A stretch of DNA of 64,000 nt from Lysinibacillus cavernae (GCF_009724685.1 NZ_WMEF01000001.1:829746-893745); one strand, 5' to 3'. Positions 18,387-27,825 are shown, numbered from the stretch's first letter. The notes: generated from the sequence alone by a model not told the origin. Numbers and translations are program-made.

Positions 18387-18647
18387 AGGTACATCTTGCA
18401 TAGCGATCAAGGTTCTGTGTACACATCATATGCGTATCCAAAATCAGTCAAAGAAAAAGGAATTACCCTAAGCATGTCCCGCAAAGGTACGCCCACTGAT
18501 AATTCCCCAATTGAAACGTTCTATCTCGACGGAATCTACCGCACGACAAATGCGCATATAATTCAAATCGTCGAAGACAAAATTACCTATAATAACAATA
18601 TCCGTATTCAAGCAAAATTTAACAGCTTGTCCCCCATACCTGAATGA
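18387..18647 (+). pseudogene. IS3-family transposase (OrfB) fragment
   Basis: C-terminal piece of an IS3/IS150-type DDE transposase. It keeps the second Asp region (LHSDQGSVYTS), SMSRKGTPTDN with the Glu of the triad (SPIE), and the terminal ETFYLDGIYRTT and NNIRIQ segments. About nine codons normally found between SPIE and ETFYL are missing, and no 5' half is present. It is a dead remnant next to another fragment and a degraded amidohydrolase gene. Confidence 0.8.
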
Positions 18648-18784
18648 AAACACTTCTATCATTCAAAAAAAAACGTTACATCTGCCAGTTTACTTAAGCT
18701 AAAATGCTCTCTGACTGTATACTAGTTGGTTTATAGGAATTTCGCAACTTCATGTACCTACAATAATTTAGATTACAATTATGT

Positions 18785-19681
18785 TTATATAGTAACTAAT
18801 TCAGCTTTCTTTTTCTTAAGTGGTGCAAGCGCTGGTAGACGTACCCAACTTAAACCAAGCGTTCCTTCACCTGCATGAACCGCTACACAAGCACTTAGTG
18901 GTAATACGGAGAAGTTTATGAGCGGATATTCGTTCTCTAAAGCTTTTTTCCAAGCGGTTGCGCCTTCTTCATCATTACAGTGAATAATTGCAACTTCAGG
19001 GATAATACTTTTTTCTAGATCTGTATTTAAAACATTTTGTACATATGTTTTAGCTCTAGTCGTAGCGCGTACTTTTTCTTTCATAACGGGCTTCCCATCT
19101 TCAAATGAAATGACAACTTTAATATTCAACAAGTTACTTAAAAATGCCTGAGTCCCTGAAACTCGACCACTTTTATGTAATTGTGATAAGTTAGCCGGAA
19201 TAAATGAAAGCTCACTGTTATCTGCCATCTCATTGATTCTTTCAACAATATAGCCAGGTTCAAAACCTTCACGCTCTAACTGCTGACCGAGTTTAATCAT
19301 TTTCATCATTGGAAATGACCCGATTTTTGAATCCACTGGATATACTTCAAATTCTGCTTGATCAGCTGCTGTGAAAGCGCTTTGATAAGTGCCTGAAAGA
19401 TGTTGAGAGGTATGAATTGCAATTGCACATGTATACCCTTGTTCTTTTAATGATTTATATAAGTCTACAACTTCACCAATAGCAGGTTGTGATGTCTTTG
19501 GATTTTTTTTAGCATTTCGTAGCTTTTCGTAAAACTGATCATGTGTCATATCAACAGTTTCGCGTAAAGCCCCTTCTTCGAACACTATATTAAGTGGTAA
19601 TACGTGAATTTGATTGTCCTGTATGAACTTTTCATCTAACAATGCTGCTGTATCTGTAACCCATGCAATTTTCTTTCCCAT
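18785..19681 (-). CDS. DegV family fatty-acid-binding protein
   Basis: This 298-residue cytoplasmic protein has the DegV fold: N-terminal WVTDTAALLDEKF, an SQHLSGTYQSAFTAA motif lining the fatty acid site, VDSKIGSFPMM, and the LSQLHKSGRVSG signature. DegV/FakB proteins bind a fatty acid and present it to the FakA kinase for phosphorylation. No fakA-like gene is next to it, so the role is inferred from the family only. It is a single gene flanked by transposase debris on one side and a 278-bp empty spacer on the other. Confidence 0.88.
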   Translation of the reverse strand: MGKKIAWVTDTAALLDEKFIQDNQIHVLPLNIVFEEGALRETVDMTHDQFYEKLRNAKKNPKTSQPAIGEVVDLYKSLKEQGYTCAIAIHTSQHLSGTYQSAFTAADQAEFEVYPVDSKIGSFPMMKMIKLGQQLEREGFEPGYIVERINEMADNSELSFIPANLSQLHKSGRVSGTQAFLSNLLNIKVVISFEDGKPVMKEKVRATTRAKTYVQNVLNTDLEKSIIPEVAIIHCNDEEGATAWKKALENEYPLINFSVLPLSACVAVHAGEGTLGLSWVRLPALAPLKKKKAELVTI

Positions 19682-19959
19682 TTAAAAGTAATCCCCTTCA
19701 TCTATCGTAGAATATTATTCATTTTATCTTATGCAACTATACACAGATAAGATCATCATGAGTAGTGATATTTATAATACTCTATTATTTTTTTACAATC
19801 TTCGACATTATTTCGACAATAATTGCGATAAAAATAGCATTTTATAAGCATACGGTAAGCTATCTAGTATTTCATTCGCTAATTGTTGGGCGCATATACG
19901 ACGTTATTGGCTGAAAGCCGATAGCAAAAATGGGATAGGCTTGGCTTGGATTACTGTAA

Positions 19960-20286
19960 TCAACTGTATCGCTTAGAACAGTTGGGGGTGTAAGCTGGGT
20001 AGTTCCTCCTGTTCAGTGTACAACGACATGTCATGCACAGGGAACACAGCCTCATTCTTGGCAGGCAGTTGCTACGGGTACAACTTCCATTGCTCATAAA
20101 GGGATGCTCCATGCAGGGGAAGTAATGGCTGCTACTGCTGCTGCCATACTTGCTCAACCTCAATTAATAGAACAAGCAAAATAAGAGGTAAAAGAGCGTT
20201 TAGGGAATGAGGTTTATCAAAACCCAATTCCTAATAATATTAAACCTTTACACATTAGACAATATGCATCTGAGGTCAATGAGTAA
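19960..20286 (+). pseudogene. AbgB-like M20 amidohydrolase, C-terminal remnant
   Basis: The plus-strand frame encodes the tail of an aminobenzoyl-glutamate utilisation B / M20 amidohydrolase: VSWVVPPVQC, GTQPHSWQAVATG, IAHKGMLHAGEVMAATA. An in-frame TAA at about 20182 interrupts QAK*EVKERLG, and the frame continues to TAA 20284-20286. The N-terminal two thirds are missing and there is no start. It is a decayed gene. The preceding 278 bp (19682-19959) show nothing recognisable. Confidence 0.7.
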
Positions 20287-20294
20287 ATCAATGC

Positions 20295-20331
20295 AAAGAG
20301 GCGTCACGATAACGTTGGCGCCTCTTTATTA
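20295..20331. terminator. Terminator at the 3' end of the GGDEF gene
   Basis: AAAGAGGCG pairs with CGCCTCTTT, followed by ATT on the plus strand. It overlaps the last codons of the minus-strand GGDEF gene. Confidence 0.55.
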
Positions 20332-22121
20332 GTCTCCAGACATGTATCATCAAGTATAAATTCCACACGGTTTCTACCATGATGTTTCGCCTGATATAAA
20401 GCTTTATCACATCTTGATAATAAAGAATGAATCGTATCGCCAATGACAAAGCTTGTCACACCAAAGCTACTCGTTTTGCGTTGGACAACTGGGAATGAAT
20501 GCTGTTCAAGCTGATGACGAAGCTCTTCGGACAGTTGTACAGCATCCATTAAAGGAGTATTTGGACAAATAACTAAAAATTCTTCGCCACCCCATCTACC
20601 AACGATTTGTTTCATGTGCACATTATTTTTCAAGAGTTCTGCTGCACTCTTTAATACCATGTCACCTACCTGATGCCCAAATTCATCGTTCACGGCTTTG
20701 AAGTAATCTATATCTAACAGGATAATAGAGAGTGGCGTTCCATTTCCTTTAGCTTGTTCAAATTCTTTTTCTAATACGTAATCTAAGCGCACACGATTTG
20801 GGATTTGTGTCAGACGATCCGTGTTAGCTAATGCCTCGAGCTTGTGTTTGGCTAATTCAAGCTCTTGTGTTCGCTCTTGGACTTTCTGTTCAAGCGTGTC
20901 ATTTAATGTTTCCTGCATGACCTGGTGTTCTTTCTTTATAATATTGATTTTATCGCCTAATGCTAATGATAAAAATATTGACTCAAATATAGCACCAATA
21001 GCTGGAGCTTCCTCAAATATACGAGGATGGAAGGGGATAACACTTAAAAAAGCCAACGCTTGAACGATAATGGAGCCCAGCAAAACCGTCCAACCAATAA
21101 TATAATATCGAGCCATCTTATGACCTTTTATTAAAACTAAAATGCCTGACAACCATAAGAAGATAAAGACAACAACAGCAAAACTGGTTGTGAAATTATT
21201 CGTGATAGAAACATCAGGAACAATAAAGGAGGCTATTAAAGAACAGATTGTGATCCAAAAGAGTAGTTTTCCGATTTTATGGAATGGTGGTAAATACTTT
21301 TTTAATTCTAAAAACTGATTGCAAAATAAAAGCATAAATAAGAGCAAAAGATTTCCACTGATTGTTAAAGATTTGATAAAAAACGCTTTAGGCAACAATG
21401 ATCCAAGTAATTCTATGTCTAAAGAATTCAAAGTTGCTTGATAGAAAATAAAGCTCAACATATATAAAACGTAATAAAAATAAGCCTTATCCTTTAATGA
21501 AAAATATAAAAACAAATTATAAATCAATAGGGCAGATAAAAAACCATAAAAAATGCCTGTCAAAAATTTATATTCACTAATCTTGTTTGTAAAACTAACT
21601 TCTGTAAAAAGATAGGAGGTTAAACTTAATGGCAATGCCCCGTCTAGTTTTATATAAATCTCATGAATAGTGGGGCTTTGGATTTGAAATAAATTAGAAC
21701 GAGAAGGGATAGATTGTTCACCTAAATTGGCGATTCCCCTTTTTTGCACATCATAAGAGCCATCTGACTTCACTAAGAACATTTCAATACTATCTAATTT
21801 ATCTGTTACCTCTAGCCAATAGGTCCCCTTTTTATCTCCTAAAATAGCATCGATAGATAAATGCAGCCAAATGGTGTCATTTGTATGCCAAAAGAAAGGA
21901 TATTGTTGATCACTAGCAATAAAATGATGCTTATAGGTACCACTCAAAATTTCTTCAAAGGAGACTTTTTTTGAAGTGTCTCGAAAAACATCATAATGTG
22001 GCCCTAAGGTAATAGGATCCACCAGTTCATCTGTTGGGCTCATTGAACTGGCAGTGGAGATATGGGTGAACATAAAAAGGGTAAAAAAGAAAAATAAAGC
22101 TATTTTTTTGTTTTTCATCAA
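20304..22121 (-). CDS. 7TMR-DISM diguanylate cyclase (GGDEF)
   Basis: This 605-residue membrane protein has a signal peptide (about 1-26), an extracellular 7TMR-DISMED2 carbohydrate-binding-like domain (about 40-185), seven membrane segments (about 190-395), a short coiled coil and a C-terminal GGDEF domain (about 430-590). The active site is intact (GRWGGEEF; metal-binding LLDIDYFKAVND), so it should make cyclic di-GMP in response to an outer ligand. The RxxD product-inhibition site is replaced by HMKQ, so feedback control may be absent. The first codon is TTG 22121 or the ATG right after it; AGGAGC lies upstream. Monocistronic. Confidence 0.88.
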   Translation of the reverse strand: MMKNKKIALFFFFTLFMFTHISTASSMSPTDELVDPITLGPHYDVFRDTSKKVSFEEILSGTYKHHFIASDQQYPFFWHTNDTIWLHLSIDAILGDKKGTYWLEVTDKLDSIEMFLVKSDGSYDVQKRGIANLGEQSIPSRSNLFQIQSPTIHEIYIKLDGALPLSLTSYLFTEVSFTNKISEYKFLTGIFYGFLSALLIYNLFLYFSLKDKAYFYYVLYMLSFIFYQATLNSLDIELLGSLLPKAFFIKSLTISGNLLLLFMLLFCNQFLELKKYLPPFHKIGKLLFWITICSLIASFIVPDVSITNNFTTSFAVVVFIFLWLSGILVLIKGHKMARYYIIGWTVLLGSIIVQALAFLSVIPFHPRIFEEAPAIGAIFESIFLSLALGDKINIIKKEHQVMQETLNDTLEQKVQERTQELELAKHKLEALANTDRLTQIPNRVRLDYVLEKEFEQAKGNGTPLSIILLDIDYFKAVNDEFGHQVGDMVLKSAAELLKNNVHMKQIVGRWGGEEFLVICPNTPLMDAVQLSEELRHQLEQHSFPVVQRKTSSFGVTSFVIGDTIHSLLSRCDKALYQAKHHGRNRVEFILDDTCLETNKEAPTLS

Positions 22122-22335
22122 AGATTCATTGCTCCTATTCTACGGTTACTAGATCATAAGTGAAACAATTGAATTTTATATAAATTTCAACATTAATTTT
22201 GTTGAATTTGCTCTTTTTAGAAATTTAAGTTAATTGCTACGGTATTATTATAGACCATAACAGCAAGATTGAGGACGAAATAAACGGATATTTCCTGATA
22301 ATATGAGGTCTAATAAACAGTATGGAGGCTTCAAT

Positions 22336-23103
22336 ATGTCAAAAATTCAAGAATTCAATGACTTGCATTTTACACAAGAGCTATTATTTATCGGGAATGC
22401 GTGGGATGTATTATCGGCAATCATGTTAGAAAAAGCAGGCTTTCAAGCGATTGGCACAACAAGCTGTGGCATTGCCAATTCATTTGGCTATACAGATGGT
22501 GAATGTATTGATTTCCATCGACACCTAAATATCATTCAATCCATAGTAGAGCATGTGAACATACCAGTATCTGGAGATATTGAGGCAGGGTATGGACAGG
22601 ATGAACAAAGTATTATCGATAATGTATTAAGAACGGCGGATGTCGGCGTTGCAGGGATTAACATCGAGGATTCCCTTAAAAATCAATCCGGATTAAGAAG
22701 TCTAACAGAACACGGTCGCCTGTTAACAAGCATGAGGGTAAAGTTAGATCACCACGGTTATAAAGATTTCTTTATTAATGCAAGAACTGATACGTATTTT
22801 CAATTGGAGAGACCATTCGAAGAAACGATGAGTCGAGCAAAAGCTTATGTTGAGAGCGGGGCAAGTGGTATATTTATCCCTGGATTAACAGATGCCAACG
22901 AAATAAAAGCCATTACAAGTAATGTAGAGGCACCAATTAATCTTCTTTCATTACCAGCCTTAACAAATTGCCAACGATTAAAAGAATTAGGCGTGAGACG
23001 TTTTAGTTTTGGCAATGCACTTTCAGATAAAATTATTGCTTTTTTAACAAAAAATGCTGCACAATTATTAGAGAACCAAGATACTTCATGTTTATATGAG
23101 TAA
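22336..23103 (+). CDS. Isocitrate lyase / PEP mutase family protein
   Basis: ATG 22336 with GGAGG seven bases upstream gives 255 residues. The PEPM/ICL TIM-barrel motifs are visible: GNAWDVLSAIMLEKAGFQAIGTTS, the metal-binding GDIEAGYG and GINIEDS, and FFINARTDTY. Members act on phosphoenolpyruvate, 2-methylisocitrate, oxaloacetate or related acids; the exact reaction cannot be assigned. It lies only 24 bp before adaA, so it is probably co-transcribed with the alkylation-repair genes, which is an unusual partner. Confidence 0.83.
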   Translation: MSKIQEFNDLHFTQELLFIGNAWDVLSAIMLEKAGFQAIGTTSCGIANSFGYTDGECIDFHRHLNIIQSIVEHVNIPVSGDIEAGYGQDEQSIIDNVLRTADVGVAGINIEDSLKNQSGLRSLTEHGRLLTSMRVKLDHHGYKDFFINARTDTYFQLERPFEETMSRAKAYVESGASGIFIPGLTDANEIKAITSNVEAPINLLSLPALTNCQRLKELGVRRFSFGNALSDKIIAFLTKNAAQLLENQDTSCLYE

Positions 23104-23127
23104 TATGTGAAAACGAGGTGAGAGGTA

Positions 23128-23685
23128 GTGAACAGTCCAATCAATTTATCCTTCGAAGAGAAATGGGAAAAAATTATGGCTTGTGACCAAACCTATGATG
23201 GGCTATTTTATACTGCTGTAAAAACCACTAAAATTTATTGTCGTCCTTCCTGTAAATCTAGAAAACCAAAAAAAATGAATGTTGAATTTTATGAGGATAT
23301 CCAAAAAGTAGAGGAGGCTGGCTATCGTGCATGTAAACGATGTCAGCCTGAAATCGAACATTCACCACATACGCAATTAATCAAAAATGTGACAGCTTTT
23401 ATCATCAACGAATATAAACAAAAGGTGACACTACAAAATATGGCAGAGCATGTTGGCATTAGTCCATTTCATCTTGAACGACTATTTAAACAGGAAACAG
23501 CGGAGACACCCCGAACATATTTAGAAAAAATTAGAATCGATAAGGCTGCGCATCTATTAAAGCATACAGACTATACAAATTTAGAAATTTGCTATGAAGC
23601 AGGATTTCAAAGTCCCTCTAACTTTTATAAAGTTTTTCGACGGTTAAAAAATTGTTCACCTACAGAATATCGAAATCTTTCATAG
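23128..23685 (+). CDS. adaA: AdaA-type methylphosphotriester-DNA methyltransferase / activator
   Basis: This 185-residue protein has an N-terminal Ada metal-binding domain with the four zinc cysteines Cys38, Cys42, Cys69 and Cys72, and a C-terminal AraC-type helix-turn-helix (about 85-183; FHLERLFKQE, ACEAGF-like YEAGFQSPSNFYKVF). It takes a methyl group from phosphotriesters onto Cys38 and then activates adaptive-response genes. The start is GTG 23128 with GAGGTGAGAGG upstream. It heads adaA-alkA-adaB with 13 bp to alkA. Confidence 0.93.
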   Translation: MNSPINLSFEEKWEKIMACDQTYDGLFYTAVKTTKIYCRPSCKSRKPKKMNVEFYEDIQKVEEAGYRACKRCQPEIEHSPHTQLIKNVTAFIINEYKQKVTLQNMAEHVGISPFHLERLFKQETAETPRTYLEKIRIDKAAHLLKHTDYTNLEICYEAGFQSPSNFYKVFRRLKNCSPTEYRNLS

Positions 23686-23698
23686 AAGGAGTCAGGGT

Positions 23699-24613
23699 AT
23701 GAACTGGATGAATCACGATACGTATCTAGAAATCGAGCCACCGAAAGAATTCAATTATTCAGAGTGTTTGCTGTTCTTAAATCGCTCTAACCAAGAAATT
23801 TTACATCATATAAATGAGGGCTCTCTCTGTAAATTATTGAAGGTCAGCGAACAACCTATTTTATGTGTATTGAGTAAACAAGCGAATAAATTGAAAGTAG
23901 ATTTTCCAATGGATCAGCCATCTGTCAATGAAAGAGCAATAATTGTGCAATATATAACAGAGTGGTTTGACTTAAAAAAGGATTTGCATGACTATTATAA
24001 AATGGCTGAAAAGGATCAAATCTTGCAGCCACTCACGAAAAAATATAGAGGATTACGGTTAATTGGGATACCTGATTTTTTTGAAGCATTAGTATGGGCT
24101 ATCATCGGACAACAAATCAATTTAACATTTGCCTATACGTTAAAAAAGCGATTTGTAGAGCGTTTTGGAGAGAACGTAACCTTTAAGGGGCAAAGCTACT
24201 GGCTGTTTCCAACACCTGAAAAAATAGCTACCCTACAAGTAGATGATTTGCGAGCATTAAAATTTACACGAAGGAAATCAGAATACATTATAGATATTGC
24301 GAAAAACATCACTAACGGTCAATTAACAAAAGATTTATTGCGTCAAAAAGACGACTACCAAGCCATGAAAAAAAGTTTAATGGCTATTAGAGGAATTGGC
24401 GCATGGACAGCAGATTATGTACTTATGAAATGTTTACAAGAGCCATCTGCCTTTCCAATAGCAGATGTTGGTCTGCATAATGCATTAAAAACACAATTGT
24501 TGTTAGACCGAAAACCTACGATTGAAGAAATGAATGTCTATGCGAAGCACTGGCAAGGCTGGCAAGCATATGCCACCTTTTATTTATGGAGGTCATTATA
24601 TGAAACGGTATAA
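23699..24613 (+). CDS. alkA: DNA-3-methyladenine glycosylase II
   Basis: This 304-residue HhH-GPD glycosylase removes 3-methyladenine and other alkylated bases. The helix-hairpin-helix is at about 228-240 (AIRGIGAWTADYVLM), and the catalytic aspartate is Asp256 in PIADVGLHNALK. The N-terminal domain is of the AlkA type. It overlaps the next gene by 14 bp and follows adaA by 13 bp, so expression is expected to be induced by methylated AdaA. Confidence 0.92.
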   Translation: MNWMNHDTYLEIEPPKEFNYSECLLFLNRSNQEILHHINEGSLCKLLKVSEQPILCVLSKQANKLKVDFPMDQPSVNERAIIVQYITEWFDLKKDLHDYYKMAEKDQILQPLTKKYRGLRLIGIPDFFEALVWAIIGQQINLTFAYTLKKRFVERFGENVTFKGQSYWLFPTPEKIATLQVDDLRALKFTRRKSEYIIDIAKNITNGQLTKDLLRQKDDYQAMKKSLMAIRGIGAWTADYVLMKCLQEPSAFPIADVGLHNALKTQLLLDRKPTIEEMNVYAKHWQGWQAYATFYLWRSLYETV

Positions 24614-25085
24614 ATTAGATTACAAATCGCCAATTGGTATTATTGAAATAGAGGGAAGTGATACTGGTATTTTGGGGATTAACTTTTCAGAGCAAGAACA
24701 GATCGTCAATGTTCCCGAACAAGAAACGCCTCAAGTTCTGCTAGAGTGTTCCAATCAGTTGCATGAGTATTTTATTGGTGAACGTCAGGAGTTTTCATTT
24801 CCCTACGTATTTGAAGGAACAGACTTTCAACAAGCTGTTTGGCATGCGTTACCTAATATAGGCTATGGTAAAACGGCTTCTTATAAAGATATTGCCATTG
24901 CCATTAACAATGAAAAAGCCGTAAGAGCTGTCGGTAGTGCGAATGGCAAAAATAATATAAGCATCGTTGTTCCCTGTCATCGAATTATTGGTTCCAATGG
25001 AACGTTAACTGGTTATGGGGGCGGAATGTGGCGTAAAGAATGGCTACTTCAGCACGAGCAAACTCATAAAAGTCTATCCAAATAA
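24600..25085 (+). CDS. adaB: Methylated-DNA-[protein]-cysteine S-methyltransferase
   Basis: Suicide repair of O6-methylguanine. ATG 24600 has GGAGG upstream and gives 161 residues, the Ogt/AdaB size; the longer frame from 24534 is an alkA overlap. The acceptor cysteine is Cys126 in PCHRIIG, preceded by AVGSANGKNN. An Ogt label would fit equally; the adaB name rests on the adaA-alkA context. Confidence 0.9.
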   Translation: MKRYKLDYKSPIGIIEIEGSDTGILGINFSEQEQIVNVPEQETPQVLLECSNQLHEYFIGERQEFSFPYVFEGTDFQQAVWHALPNIGYGKTASYKDIAIAINNEKAVRAVGSANGKNNISIVVPCHRIIGSNGTLTGYGGGMWRKEWLLQHEQTHKSLSK

Positions 25086-25288
25086 TATTCGTACTTCATC
25101 GTACCTTCCTTTGTCACTTTGACTGATACCATGGCAATTCTACACTGTATAAAAAAGTGGTAATTGCAAAAAATAAGATCGTCAAAATGGCGGTTTTAGT
25201 GACTAGTCTTTGTCATTTTATCGCTTCTTATGACATCTCCCTGCTGAGAATTTAGTTTGGAGTATAAGACGATAAAGGAGGTGTACTC

Positions 25289-25618
25289 ATGAACGTACTT
25301 TATAGAATCGCTTTAGTATTAGTCATTATAGGGGCAATCAACTGGGGACTCATTGGATTCTTTAGGTTTGATTTAGTTGCCTATTTGTTTGGTGGACAAA
25401 CTGCGGTCTTATCTCGATGGATTTATGCCCTTGTTGGACTTGCGGGGCTGATCACAATACCAATGCTTGTGAAGCGATTTGAAGACGAGGATGATGTGGA
25501 TACATTCACTCGTATGGACAGAAATCCTAGCTATGGCATGGAGGCTGGGGAAGAAGCGGATTTCACTGAAGTAACAAAGACTGAAGTGAAAAAAGTGGAG
25601 AAAAAAGAGAACGAATAA
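25289..25618 (+). CDS. DUF378 family membrane protein
   Basis: This 109-residue protein has the DUF378 (YuzA-like) core at residues 1-65, with two membrane segments around the conserved INWGLIG motif and an FGG turn. It is followed by an acidic/lysine-rich cytoplasmic tail that is longer than in the minimal family members. ATG 25289 follows AAAGGAGGTG. Function unknown. A single gene after a 203-bp spacer. Confidence 0.85.
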   Translation: MNVLYRIALVLVIIGAINWGLIGFFRFDLVAYLFGGQTAVLSRWIYALVGLAGLITIPMLVKRFEDEDDVDTFTRMDRNPSYGMEAGEEADFTEVTKTEVKKVEKKENE

Positions 25619-25627
25619 TCAAATTGG

Positions 25628-25705
25628 AAAAACTGGTGGCCACTTGGTTCGTCAGTTTTTTTAATATCGAGCAGAAACATTCGCGTAGAGACTATGCGAA
25701 TGTTT
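25628..25705. terminator. Hairpins after the DUF378 gene
   Basis: AAAACTG pairs with CAGTTTT and is followed by T-rich sequence (25628-25661). A second perfect 10-bp hairpin AAACATTCGC/GCGAATGTTT lies at 25675-25705. The first is the likely terminator. Confidence 0.5.
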
Positions 25706-25753
25706 CATGTTGTTGAAAAAAGGTGATGTCAACGGCAGAAAAAGCAGTTTTTT

Positions 25754-25894
25754 GAAAGGTGAGAGGATAATTTCCGTTCCGCCAGCGTCCTTTCCAGGGG
25801 GCGTCCGATGAGCCGCTTCACTCACTCCGTTCGCTCCAGGGTCTCACCTGTGGCGCTAAATCCCCTAGGAGTGACGCTGGCTCCACTCCAATCA
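25754..25894 (-). repeat. Large interspersed palindromic repeat, copy A
   Basis: The reverse complement of this stretch aligns along its length with 26092-26269: it begins GATTGGAGTGGA, has CACAGGTGAGACCC in the middle, AAGCGGCTC further on and ends AACGGAAAT. Ends inside it are also mutually inverted (CCAGCGTC with GACGCTGG). It is clearly GC-richer than its surroundings. The type resembles structured intergenic repeats common in Bacillaceae; no family name is assigned. Confidence 0.65.
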
Positions 25895-26091
25895 CCCATG
25901 TGAACAAGTGCCTTTTCCTTATCTTTTATACGAGCCGTAGTGAACAAAATAGCCCATTATTTGTCTAATTAGAGAATGGATAGGCTCTTATTTTCAATGT
26001 GGAGAAGTGATGAGTGACAACACCTCTCCATAAAGTGTAATGAATACCTTCACTTCATTTGAAAACTTTTGCTAAAAAGAAACATTTTTAT

Positions 26092-26269
26092 GGATTGGAG
26101 TGGAAGGCTACTTGACTCCCGTGGGATAGCGAGACAGGCGAGCCCCTGCACGGAGCAGTAGCGGAGGAAGCGGCTCGGCGCTCGCCCACAGGAAGCCTTG
26201 CTCTACGCGAAAGCGAAGCGTCAGCGACAAAGCAAGTAGCCTGCAACGGAAATCCATTTTCACCTTTCG
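26092..26269 (+). repeat. Large interspersed palindromic repeat, copy B
   Basis: Inverted partner of copy A. Its own arms pair (GGCTACTT near 26107 with AAGTAGCC near 26234). It holds the 16-bp stretch 26209-26224 found again at 2520-2535. The two copies flank about 200 bp (25895-26091) in which nothing coding is seen. Together they fill most of the 680-bp gap between the DUF378 gene and the dehydrogenase. Confidence 0.65.
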
Positions 26270-26300
26270 CAAATTCTGTGGATGGTTTTGTTTTTCAACA

Positions 26301-27812
26301 CTATGAAGGAAAAGCAAATGAAGTGGTTGCATCATGCCCTTGTTCAACCCATTTTTCAGAAATAGTTTTTGCTTTTGTGAAGAAACGCACTTGATCAGGA
26401 CCAAACATATGCCCCTCACCAAATCTTGAACGTTTCCAGCCACCGAAATTATGATAACCTACTGGGATGGGAATCGGTACATTGACACCAACCATTCCTA
26501 CTTCAATTTCAGTGGTAAATTTTCAAGCCGACGCACCGTTATTTGTGAATATTGTGACACCATTGCCAAATTCATGGGCGTTGATGAGGGCAATCGCCTC
26601 ATCTAATGTTTCCACACGGACAACGTTACGTGCAGGACCAAATACCTCTTGCTCATAAATTTCCATACCAGGCTTTACATGATCAAGTAGGGTAGGACCA
26701 AGGTAGAAGCCGTTCGAATGCTTGGCAATATCAGGATTTCGTCCATCATAGACAATAGTAGCTCCTTCTTCTACGCTACGGTCGATAAAGCCAATAACGG
26801 CATCCTTTGATTGTTGCGTGATGACTGGCCCAAAGTCGACTTCTGAATCTGTATAGGGACCCACTTTTAATTTGGCAATTTTATCAGCAAGAATACTGAC
26901 TAATTTATTGGCAGTATCCTCACCTACAGGAATAATAGTAGAAAGTGCCATACACCGCTGAGAGGCTGCTCCATAAGCAGCACCTAAAAAGGCATTCGCA
27001 GCTTGTTCTAAGTCCGCATCTGGCATAACAACCATATTATTTTTACCACCACCCAAAGCCGTGACACGTTTCCCGTGTTTGGAGGCTGTTGCATAAATGG
27101 CTTCTGCAACTGGCGTAGAACCTACAAAGGAAATCGCTTCGATTGCTGGATGTGATAATAGCTCGTTGACTGCATCTTTATCGCCATTGATCACTGTCCA
27201 AACACCATCTGGTAAACCTGCTTCCTTCCATAGCTCAGATAAAAACAAAGCAGAGCAAGGAACACGCTCTGAAGGCTTTAAAATAACACAGTTACCGACA
27301 GCTACTGCCATGCTAGTAATGGCAAGCGGTACCATGACAGGGAAATTAAATGGCGAAATAGCTGCCACTACGCCTAATGGTGCTTTCGCAGAATAGGCAT
27401 TTATATTGCCTCCAACGTTAACGGAATATTCACCTTTTAACAGATGGGGTGCATTGATGGCTAAATCTACCGACTCTAAGCCACGTGTTATTTCACCTTT
27501 AGCATCCTCAATCGTTTTGCCGCTCTCTGTGCAAATCATATCGATTAGCTCATCCATATTTTCTGTTAGTAATTGACGAAACTTTAGGACGATTTCTGCT
27601 CGTTTGCCTACCGATAATGCGCGCCAAGCAGGGAAGGCGGCTTTGGCAGCTGTGATTGCTTCCTGAACCTCCTCTTTTGTTGCTAAAGGAGCACGCGCAA
27701 TCACGGTGCCAGTGCTTGGGTTGTAAACGTCTGAAAACTGTCCACTTTTCCCTAACACAATTTGTCCATTGATGAAATGACCTAATTCTTTAATATCTGT
27801 ATTCGTTACCAT
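26301..27812 (-). pseudogene. Malonate/methylmalonate-semialdehyde dehydrogenase interrupted by in-frame TGA
   Basis: MmsA/IolA-type CoA-acylating aldehyde dehydrogenase. The first 429 residues are intact, with PFNFPVMVP, the GSTPVAEAIY cofactor loop and the catalytic Cys287 (GAASQRCMA). Codon 430 is TGA (plus 26523-26525) where an arginine is expected; the same frame then continues with KFTTEIEVGMVGVNVP and GGWKRSRFGEGHMFG to TAG 26301-26303, for about 503 codons in all. A single CGA to TGA change explains it; readthrough or a sequencing error remain possible. Loss of the last 74 residues should destroy the fold. It is 13 bp after the transaminase gene, and the family converts malonate semialdehyde to acetyl-CoA, the last step of this pathway. 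Confidence 0.88.
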
Positions 27813-27825
27813 CTAGTAGTTCCTC

